Source of the DNA: Aulostomus chinensis
Lineage: Eukaryota; Chordata; Actinopteri; Syngnathiformes; Aulostomidae
Direction of reading: 5' to 3'
DNA length: 64,000 nucleotides
NCBI GenBank assembly: GCA_037954235.1
Contig: JBBMOA010000006.1
Span: 31,391,541 to 31,455,540, forward strand
Shown: positions 12,901 through 24,300 of the stretch, in pieces
Numbering within the stretch: position 1 is the first letter of the stretch
How the letters are laid out: every line of letters starts with the position of its first letter
The notes under the pieces: generated by a model
Told to the model about the DNA's origin: nothing
The model's database searches: none
What the model saw: the letters and a program-made list of their open reading frames with translations, nothing else
Position numbers and translations under genes: made by a program

Positions 12901-15900
12901 GCTAGTTTACTGTCAATGTAGATTGTGAGCTTGAACAAAATGCAGTGTAACGGTCGCTGACCTCTTTAGTGACATCATTCACCAGGGAGGGCGAGTGGGA
13001 GTGAGGAGGGAGAGTTCATGATCAGAGCACAATTCAAAAAAAAATTCCACAGATTTATGCTATATTGTTTGTATATTGTGATTCATTTGTTGAATTAATA
13101 AAGAAAATAAAAGCATATGAAAAAAAGAAGCCAAAAACAGGCAGCGCCCACTGCTCCTTTACAAGACAGAAATTAAGTTGATACATACTCAAGTAATGTC
13201 AAAGAACATTATAGATTAAAGGAACACACCACCTTTTTGGGAATAAGCTGATTATCCATCATCCCCTGAGCCAGATTAGAAGACAGAAATGCTCCTCCAG
13301 GCCTGAGACCCAGGCCAGTTAGCTTAGCACAATGACTGGTAGTGGGTGGGAAGTGTTAGCGTAGCTCCGTCGCTGCCTGCATTAATATCAGGAGGGTTGT
13401 GTGTAGCCTCGGTGATGAATACCAGTTTAACATGAGGAGACGTTGTAGTGGTAGAATCAGACACGTAGCCGGAACTACTTTCCTGACTGGGTGCAGTGAT
13501 TTGATGCAGCACCTCCAAAGCTCCACTGGAACTTGGGTCAACAGAACCAAAGGTTTGTTGAGGACTAGAAGAGCGACTGCTGCTACTGATGATGAGGAGG
13601 AGGAGGAGGATTCCTGCTGGACACACCAGCATCCTGGACCTGAGCTAGCTGATGCTAACACTTCCCACCCACTACCAGCCATTGGGCTATGCTAACTAGC
13701 CTGGGCCTGAGCTAGCTGATGCTAACACTTCCCACCCACTATGAGCCATTGTGCTAAGCTAACTAGCCTGGATCTGAGCTAGCTGATGCTAACACTTCCC
13801 ACCCACTATGAGCCATTGTGCTAAGCTAACTAGCCTGGATCTGAGCTAGCTGATGCTAACACTTCCCACCCACTATGAGCCATTGTGCTAAGCTAACTAG
13901 CCTGGATCTGAGCTAGCTGATGCTAACACTTCCCACCCACTATGAGCCATTGGGCTAAGCTAACTAGCCTGAACCTGAGCTAGCTGATGCTAACACTTCC
14001 CACCCACTACCGGCCAACAGGCTAAGCTAACTAGCCTGGATCTCAGCTCCCTAGAGCAAGTCTATGTCTTTCTTCTGTTCTGTCACTGGGGACGATGGAC
14101 AATAGGAGACTTTCCCAGAAAGTGGGTGTGTTCTTGTAAGAAACCAGAGCAGAGGTGGATGATGTGGAGTAACTTTACCGGCAGGGTTGAGTCCAGTGAG
14201 CAGGACGACTGAGTGTCTCGGCTGCAGCGGCTCTTTGAGCGGAGCTGTGGCGAGGAGGTAGGAGACCCATGAAAAGACAGTTGAGGCTGGTGCTCCTCTG
14301 AAGGCTCCAAGTCATATGTGTTTGAGGGAGGGGTCTCATTGTAGGGGACGTCTGTGAGGAACAGTCAGAGTTGTGTCATCAACATTGGACATCTGGTGAT
14401 AAACAGAGTCATCATTGGAAAAACTGCAAACTGTCACGCTAACGCTGCGTCCGAATAGCCAAGCAGGTCTGATGGTAGGTCTCAGAGCAGGTCGCAGGCT
14501 GTCCCAAACCACAACTGGCGTGAGTAGCGACCTACTTCTCAACCTAAACTCCAGCCTAAACACGCCCACATTGTAGGCCGGTTCAGGTGCATCCTACGGA
14601 GCAACCTATGGCCCACAATGCACCGCGGACTTCTTCTTCGTCCCCTAAAAACTTGTGGACCCTCAAGCCAAGTTTGTGCCACCAACAGTCTCCCATTCTG
14701 ATGAACACCAACATTTATAGTCGTTGATGACTAAAGGTGCGTTAATGTGCTTAATAATAGAGAATGAGGGAAGAGTGGAGTGCAGTACGACAGTCAGCCA
14801 GCAGGTGGGGCTTTCGTTGGTGCTGTCTACCTATTTGCAGTATCTGTGCTCTGCCAGCAGAGGTCGTGCTTCACCACCAATCTTCTAGGGTGTCTGAATG
14901 GTGCCGCCGTGTTTGGGTTGTAGGAGGAGGACGTAGCAGGAGGACGTAGGCTGGTACTTGGCAATTCGGACGCAGCCCAAGATTTGTCAATAAATCCCAG
15001 CACCAACGACAATGATGAAGCTGCACATATCAACACGTGTTAACACGACTGACACACACCTGATCAATAGAATATGGATACTCTATATTGATTAAATGCA
15101 ATGAGAGCACAGGACTAATTATTCAAGCTATCCATGCCTGCCTTTCACATCCCGTAATAACAGAACATGCTTTGAGTCACGTGTACATCGTGTTTAACAG
15201 GTGTGTTCTTTGGTCGCGTGTTGTGGTGCCTCCCCATCGGGGTGAGGGTGAACATGCATCAGACAAACAAGTCTAACAGTCCACAAACATACGTCCAGTC
15301 CTGTGATTTGCCCGCCATCATTATTGCCATTGTTGCTGATGTCACCACTGCGGAGTAGCAGCAATGAAAGTAAGTAAGTCTGGTGATGTGGCCAAAGGTA
15401 TGCAACTTCTCACCTCAGCTTGAAAACAGGAAAGAGAGGATTCTGGAAAGCGGGGAAGGCTAAAACCTGGAGAGGCAGGAGGACAGACAGGCCGATGGAC
15501 AGGGAAGATTGGGAAGTCCATGTGAGAGGCCCTGCATGTTCCAGGGAGATTATCTATCAGCCGCCACTGCATGAATAGCGCTTCCTCTCTGGGGCAGCAG
15601 CCTGGGAGACGCTAACCCTCTCAGTCCACACAGTCCCGGAATAAGAGGGAGAAAGAGGATTTATGCAGCGCAGGAGTCATTTGGCTCTGGTTCTGTGAGA
15701 ATGTGGACGTCACAATAGATCCTCGGTGAGGACGACTACTAAGAAAGTGTCCAGGCAGCACGTCCGGAAAATTCTGCAATACATCTGCTTCAGAGCGGAA
15801 ACAGATTTTCAGCACAAGGCCATCTCCTGACCAACACACGTTCACCCCAGACGAGCTGCAACATTCTCCCAGTCTCAGTGTTGCCATGGCACACGTTTAC

Positions 15901-18900
15901 TCCGCGATGAATGGGTTCTCCAGGTTTCACAAACTTATAAGATACAGAGTTTGAGTTTCACTGTGCTGCAGAGACACAGAAGCCTGGACCTGCTGAGCTC
16001 AGGTGACAGCGGCACCTTTTCTTTGCGAATCTGTACTTGCCTGCATTTTTCATCTATTTGTTGGTGTTCTTTGACCATTTGTCAATTATTTTTAAAGTTT
16101 TATTCATTTTACATATAATTTTATTTAGTTACTTTCCATCATTATTTCATCTAGTCGTTGTATCTATAAGAAGTCCACTTTTATTTCAATAGTCGCTTTT
16201 CCTTCTCTCTAGTCCCGTGGGGGCAACAAGAAGGAAAACCAATAAAAAACATTTATGAAGTCATTAAGAGGTATTCAGACAGTTTCTGTCCAAATCTAAA
16301 AATGTTTTCTGTACTTTCTGTCCTGTGTGTCCTTGTGTGTGACGGTGAGCCCTGGAGCGAGGCCCAAATCTGTGTTGGCGGTGACTGTGACCTGACGGAT
16401 TTATCCGGGGTCTGAGGGTGTGCTGCTGCCCACACAAGCATGAGACGCACTGAAGACCTGCTGCCAGCATGGAGGAACAACCCTGTAACCACAAAGGCCC
16501 CTCAGATACACAAATGTTGAGACACACAGACGACTCGGAGCGGAACTAGAGGGCACCTGCAGAGCACCGACCTCCTCCTAGGTGAAGGGATGCCATCAGA
16601 TCTGGATCTGGTTCCCGATCATCCCAAGCTAATCAATTACTCCTCAACCTGAGTTCTATCATCCAGTTCTGCCCCCGATAAGTGCTGCAGTTAGGGTTTT
16701 TTTCTTTTTGTTGTTTATTTTTGCTGACTTTTAGCTAAAAGCCTTGCACCAGTACTGTGTGCACTCATCAAAAAGGATCTACCTCCCAATCCAGCTTGGG
16801 AGGTAGATCCTTTGCAAAGGTGCAAATACCAACAGAATGAAATAGCTCAAAATACCAGAGAACTATGAACAAGGAAGTGGTCTTTTCCTCGCATTAAAAC
16901 TAATGAGCTGTGAAAAATAAAGCCAGCCAACTTGACTCGAGCCTACTTGCGCCCACAAACTCAGCCAGAAACCTGGGTGTCATGATTGATGACCAGCTGA
17001 CCTTTAAGGTTCATGTGGCCTCAGTTTCTCGGTCTTGCCGTTATGCCCTCTACAACATCAGGAAGATCAGACCCTTCCTGACCCAACAGACCACACAGAT
17101 TCTGGTTCAGGCTCTTGTCATCTCACGCATTGACTACTGCAACTCTCTTCTGGCAGGCCTCCCTGCAGGCTCATTCAAGCCTCTGCAGATGATCCAGAAT
17201 GCAGCAGCACGTCTGGTCTTCAACCAGCCAAAAGGGCACATGTCACCCCGCTGCTGGTTTCTCTTCACTGGCTTCCAGTGGCAGCCAGGATCAAATTCAA
17301 GGCACTTCTCTTGGCTCACAAAACAATCCCAAGAACGGCTCCAGCCTACCTGGAATCCCTGATCCAGGTCTACTCTCCTTCTCGCCCACTACGCTCTGCA
17401 TGCCAAAGACGCCTGGTGCTTCCAGCCCAGCGCTGCTCCAAATCTCTAGCCAGACTCTTCTCTTCTGTTGTTCCCAAATGGTGGAACCAACTACCGAACT
17501 CTGTGCCTTCTGCTGAGTCCCTTTCTACTTTTAAGAGACAATTGAAGACTCAATTGTTCAGAGAGCACCGAGGCACTGAACCTGACTCTGCTCCTCTTTG
17601 GGGTAGAATCAGTCAGAGGGTCCAAGACCCAGCACTCAGTGACTATGTAGCACTAACTGGGTTGGGTGATGTTGTATGTTTGTCAAAAAAAAAAAAAAAA
17701 AGAGGGGGGGGGGGTGACACTTCTTCTGCCACTAGATGGCAGTACCTGTGACCAAATCACAACTGAAGCACTTTTGTGCTACTATGGACTTTTCCTTAAC
17801 TAAGTCTGAATTCTTGCTTGTGTTGTACGTCGCTTTGGACAAAAGCGTCTGCTAAATGAAACTGTAGAATTCTAGCCAATCTGCCCAGGCTAGTTAGCTT
17901 AGCACAATGACTGGTAGTGGGTGGGAAGTGGTAGCGTAGCTCCGTCTCTGCCACCATGAATATCAAGAGGGTTGTGTGTAACCATGGTGATGAATACCGG
18001 AGACTTGTGTGACAAACTTCTCCTGCTTAGCCCCTTTTTAGCAGCAACCAGCAAAACATTCAAGCAAAATTTGTTCCAACCATATTGGAGGAATGCTCCC
18101 AAAATACAACAACCTACTATCTCCAGGTGCAACATCTCTGAAAATGTCTTGTGGGACATCATGTCCATCTCCAGAAGTGCTTTGCATTGTGGTCCCCCAC
18201 AGTTCCTCCAACATTCAGGGGGTGTCCATCATGTCTGAGGAGGACTCATCCAACATTTTATCAAGCTTCTCCATCTGTATTCCCTCCGCCTCCATCTCCT
18301 CATCACTGTCCTTCCCTGCTCAGATGCATTTATCCCTCCTTCACACATCGTGTATGTACATGAAATAATTCAGCCATCCATCCCTCCATCTTCTCCCTCT
18401 CCTCCTGTTGAGGGTGGTGGGGGTGGAGCCTATCCCAGCAGCCTTCCCCCTGGACAGGTCACCAGTCCATGGCAGGGCCAACACATAGAGGCAGACAACC
18501 ATTGGCTCTCCCAGCCACGCCTACGGTCAATTTAGAGTCTGGATTAACCTGGTCCCTCTTGATGTCTTTGGACTGTGGAGGAAGCTGGAGTACCAGAGAG
18601 AACCCAGCAGGAACAGGGAGAACATGGAGACTCACCCAGAAAGACCCCGTGCTGCAGCCGGGGCTCCACCCACAACCTTCTTGCTGGGGGCCACAGTGCT
18701 GACCACTGCACCACCCTGCTGCCTAATTCAGCCACAGACAACTGAATACTCCTCTCACACACACTTGCCTACGTCACAGTTTTCACTTCCATATCACAAA
18801 GCTGCATCTGCAGTTACTGAATGAATTCTTGTTTGACCAAAAGTAGCTTCTGTTCAAGGGCTCATCTTGTCTCATCCCGTCCAATCCTTTCCCATTCTGT

Positions 18901-21314
18901 CCCATCTGTCCATCCTGTCCTGTCCCGTCCTCAGCTAAAGCAGCTCAGTATGGCTTCAGCTGTGCCATCGAGCTGTAATAAAAACCCTCTAATGATGTTA
19001 TGTCAGAGCGCTGCAGCTGGATCAGAGGGACGCTGATCCGGTCCGTCCCTGAACTCTCTAATTCTGTGGTTTTCAAGAACAAAGTTGAGGCTGACTTCAT
19101 GTCATAACTGCAAATGGTAAAACACCAAGATTTCCAAAGGAATCATCTGTGAATGCCCTCAGAGCTGTTTGATGCAGCTCCCTGTTGTGCCCTGAAAAGG
19201 CGGAACTGTCGGTGGACTGCCACGTGAACGGGAGCTGTGACATCAGCTGCGTCCGTGCTGGACAAGCTATTGATGACAGAGCAAAGACGCATTCACCCTC
19301 TAATCCCAATCCAGAGAGATGAACTGTGCTGGGACAGGGACAGATGTGAGCCTGGCGAGCAAATTCACCAGAGCAACATACAGCTCCATCACCATCACCG
19401 CCAAACGCACAAATACTAACCAGCTACAACCATCAGGGGTTCATTAATTCCACTTACATGAGGAGAGTCAGAGCCCTCCTGCTGGGACACCATTGATCAC
19501 ACACACAAAACCACCGTCTGGTGAGGAGGAGCGTGTGTTGATCGATTGTGTTGACAGATTTTAGGTTCAACAACTTCACTCCGACAACCGATGCAGGATA
19601 GTCCCAGAGACTATTTGGCCACGATCCAAAACAGTTTTCCCTGCTCATCTAAAGCTTTCACACAGAGCAGGAATACTGCCGTGTGCATCGCCTCGCAGGA
19701 GGAAGAGTTCAGGGACTGAATGTGTGGACTGAACGTGCCTCCACTGACCCAGTTATCTAGAAATCTGTTCCCCCGCTTGATGGTTGGACCCCTGAATTTG
19801 AGGGTCAGGTCTTAATTATCGTGTCGCTGAGTAGGTGGTCAGGGGGTTAACGTATCAGGAAACACACTGGTGGGAATCAGTTTTGGCCCACGAGGGATCA
19901 AAGCGTATCGAGAACGATGTCAACAAGGGCATCAGGAGTCATTGTGGATGTCAGAGCAGAAACTCCCATCAATCAATACAAACCCAGTTTGTTGTTATTT
20001 CAGTCTGAGCTGCGGTGAGACGACACCTGTACTGTCACTGCAGTCATTCTCCCAATCATGGCACTGTTGTCCAAGCAACAGAGGACACCAGCACAACTGC
20101 TTCCGGCTGTGCAGCTGCTGGCCAACAGCAGGACGTGACCTCTGACATGTGGGATCCATTCACGCCCCTTTAATCTCTGTGGGGACTGTTATGGCCACTG
20201 TGGAGCCCCTCTGAGCGTCGTGCTGGCATCCTCGCATCAGCACGCCAACTAGAGGGTCTCTAGAAAAGCCCGCCAGCACCACAACCAGCGCCAGCACCAC
20301 CATAGTCTCTGTAGTCAGCCCAAACACATGAATGGATTCTGGGATTGATTATAGCTGTTAGATTATAGATTCTGATTTTGAGAGGATAGAGAGACAGAGA
20401 CAGAGAGATCATTACAGACGATGATGAACACACTTCTAGGCTCAAACATAGAAAAAGTCACAATGACCTCTCAGGTATGATGAAATATTAATATGCATAC
20501 CTGAATAGAATGTTAGTGACCGGACCACCTCACCTGATGTCTTTTAATGTGATTCTCCAAGTCAAAATCTGCCTAGCAACCCACAGCGTGTTTGCATTCT
20601 CCATCATATCAACAAATAATAACAAAACGTGAGCGGAGAGGAGAGGTAGCCGATTATGGTCCAGTCTGTGCTGCCTTTCAAAGAAAAAGGAACCCAATTT
20701 GTTTTCCTAACCAACCAACTTGACAGACCAAGAAGCAGAAAGGGATGTTGGGGAGATTTCAAAAATGACAGTCACCAGTACTCTGATCCGGGCCGGTTCT
20801 GGAGGATGCAAGTCTGTGTACTGATCCAACAACACATCATTAATTGGCCCTGACATGGGACCCTGCTAGGTCCAGAAAAGCTTACTTACCTTTGACGACG
20901 ACCCCATTCAGGAAATCAGTTCTTCTTTGCAGCACATTGTACAATGTTTACTTGGGGGGGATTAGGCGAATGCATTAGATTGGGTTCTATGTACATAGAT
21001 TACATAAATTTCCTGGTACCCAGCAGGTTGCCACAACCCTGATTTTTTTCCAGATTAATATCTGTATTTTCATCAGTCTGTCTCCCAGGGCCACTCCAAT
21101 ATTAAACCATAATACACCTTTAAATGTCAATAAGGATCAGATGTAGGAATGCAGAGCTTGACTTTGCTTGTTTTTAAAGACAAGCAGTTTCCTGGTTCCC
21201 ACCCACAGGCCACGCCCACTTCCCAGAGAGCGCTCTGTCCAAAACAAACTGTGCTGACCAGTGACAACAACCTCCAGGTCAGACTGCTGGTGAGGTGAAC
21301 ACATACCATGCTTA

Positions 21315-21345
<31 letters not shown>

Positions 21346-24300
21346 TGAGACATTCCATAAAAAGTACCCTGCCAGCAGCAGCACAAAGGGCCCTTTGAGA
21401 AGAGCAGGGAGGGAAGACTCAAGCCTCATAAACACGTCTGATTAGAAGAGTGACTAGAAGACTGAACAGAAGCCTGACTAGAAAAGTGAACAGAAGCCTG
21501 ACTAGAAGAGTGACTAGAAGACTGAACAGAAGCCTGACTAGAAGAGTGAGCAGAAGCCTGACTAGAAGAGTGACTAGAAGACTGAACAGAAGCCTGACTA
21601 GAAAAGTGAACAGAAGCCTGACTAGAAGAGTGACTAGAAGACTGAACAGAAGCCTGACTAGAAAAGTGAACAGAAGCCTGACTAGAAGAGTGACTAGAAG
21701 ACTGAACAGAAGCCTGACTAGAAAAGTGAACAGAAGCCTGACTAGAAGAGTGAGCAGAAGCCTGACTAGAAGAGTGACTAGAAGAGTGAACAGAAGCCTG
21801 ACTAGAAGAGTGAGCAGAAGCCTGACTAGAAGAGTGACTGGAAGCCTGACTAGAAGAGTGAGCAGAAGCCTGACTAGAAGAGTGACTGGAAGACTGAACA
21901 GAAGCCTGACTAGAAAAGTGAACAGAAGCCTGACTAGAAGAGTGAGCAGAGGCCTGACTAGAAGAGTGACTAGAAGAGTGAACAGAAGCCTGACTAGAAG
22001 AGTGAGCAGAAGCCTGACTAGAAGAGTGACTGGAAGCCTGACTAGAAGAGTGAGCAGAAGCCTGACTAGAAGAGTGACTGGAAGCCTGAATAGAAGAGTG
22101 ACTGGAAGCCTGACTAGAAGAGTGAGCAGAAGCCTGACTAGAAGAGTGAGCAGAAGCCTGACTAGAAGAGTGAGCAGAAGCCTGACTACAAGCCTGACTA
22201 GAAGAGTGAGCAGAGGCCTGACTAGAAGAGTGAGCAGATGCCTGACTAGAAGAGTGAGCAGAAGCCTGACTAGAAGAGTGAGCAGAAGCCTGACTAGAAG
22301 AGTGAGCAGAAGCCTGACTACAAGCCTGACTAGAAGAGTGAGCAGAGGCCTGACTAGAAGTCTGACTAGAAGAGTGAGCAGATGCCTGACTAGAAGAGTG
22401 AGCAGAAACCTGACTAGAAGAGTGAGCAGAAGCCTGACTAGAAGAATGAGCAGAGGCCTGACTAGAAGAGTGAGCAGAGGCCTGACTAGAAGTCTGACTA
22501 GAAGAGTGAGCAGATGCCTGACTAGAAGAGTGAGCAGAAGCCTGACTAGAAGAGTGAGCAGAGGCCTGACTAGAAGTCTGACTAGAAGAGTGAGCAGATG
22601 CCTGACTAGAAGAGTGAGCAGAAGCCTGACTAGAAGAGTGAGCAGAGGCCTGACTAGAAGAGTGAGCAGAAGCCTGACTAGAAGAGTGAGCAGAGGCCTG
22701 ACTAGAAGTCTGACTAGAAGAGTGAGCAGAGGCCTGACTAGAAGAGTGAGCAGAAGCCTGACTAGAAGAGTGAGCAGAGGCCTGACTAGAAGTCTGACTA
22801 GAAGAGTGAGCAGAGGCCTGACTAGAAGAGTGAGCAGAGGCCTGACTAGAAGTCTGACTAGAAGAGTGAGCAGAGGCCTGACTAGAAGTCTGACTAGAAG
22901 AGTGAGCAGAGGCCTGACTAGAAGAGTGAGCAGAAGCCTGACTAGAAGTCTGACTAGAAGAGTGAGCAGAAGCCTGACTAGAAGAGTGAGCAGAAGCCTG
23001 ACTAGAAGAGTGAGCAGAGGCCTGACTAGAAGTCTGACTAGAAGAGTGAGCAGAAGCCTGACTAGAAGAGTGAGCAGAGGCCTGACTAGAAGTCTGACTA
23101 GAAGAGTGAGCAGAGGCCTGACTAGAAGAGTGAGCAGAAGCCTGACTAGAAGCCTTTCTGAGCAAGTGCTTTTGCGTTGTTTTTAGACTCGTGATGTAGA
23201 CGATTGTCTTGGACGTTCCTGGGTGAGCTGCAGCTGGCCTGTTGTGGTCCGGGCCCGGAAGGAACCAGAACCTGGACCCGCTGTCAAGCGCCCGCCCCTT
23301 GAGACCTTCCAGCTGAAACACTTGAAATGAGGAGAAACTCTCAGACCGTCTTGACCACACAGGCAGCTTTGACCACGAGTGTCGTGTCATGATGGTGATT
23401 AATTATGGCCCGACAGCTCCATCAGAGATCTGGCCCCTTACGCGCCATTCACAGCCAAGTCAGCAACTGGCCTCCACGCCCCGACCAGGAGACCGCACGC
23501 TTCCTGCTATTCGTGGAAAACAGAACCTCTGGAGACGAGTCCATTTCAGTGTTTCAGTGCCATCGGCGCTGGGCAATAATTCCAGACATTAAAATGATAC
23601 TTCATCCAAATATCATCATTTGTTGACCCAGAGCTCACCTTTGGATCGGCATGACCTTTGTTGAATCCAGCAGCCTCATACTGGAGACCGGAGACCAGCA
23701 CCAGCAGGGTTAGACAACAACACCCACCTCCTAACCTTTCAGGTCCTCAGGGTGTCTCCATCCAGATGCATCCACAGCCCTGCACAAACACTCTGGACAT
23801 AAAACCCAACTAGAACGGCTCTGGTTCTAGCATTATCAACCGGCACGTTCAAGGTAAAACCAGCCAGTCACGCTAGAACCAGAACTAGAACCAGAACTGT
23901 TCTCGTTCACTTTAAAACACTCATACACAACAGTGGAATGTAACTGAAGAACAAAGTCCAGAAGAGCTACTTTGGTGACTGTGCAGTTCTGAAGCTCTGC
24001 CTCATTGTTACACAATGCTAAGCTAACTAACCAGGGCACAAAGCTGGTTGGCAGCAGAGGTTAAGCTGCCTTGACAGGACAAATTCATAGATTTTGGCGA
24101 ATGCTACTAAGCTTTATGATAAAAACAAAAAAACCTCCTACCAACCCGTCAGAAGCCACAACAATGAGCAAATTATTGCAAACTGGCCTCAAAGCACCTC
24201 CCTGCCTGAGGCTTAATCCAGCAGCACGCACAGTAATGTTATTACAACATCAGGACATAAATCCAGATTTTCAGTAATCCAGTGAGCAAGGTCCAGCCGG

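Noticed and set aside
13324..13695. About 100-codon frames in the TIR elements (also 44677-45048) as genes
   Set aside because: Both strands are open in parallel, frames include the inverted ends, and no protein family is recognised.
16772..16813. MicroRNA precursor
   Set aside because: The stem is too short and too perfect, with a 6-nt loop; no typical Drosha-size hairpin.
21426..23390. Two very long overlapping open frames as repetitive proteins
   Set aside because: Both are fully explained by a stop-free tandem unit whose period is a multiple of three; no homology, splice structure or codon signal supports them.
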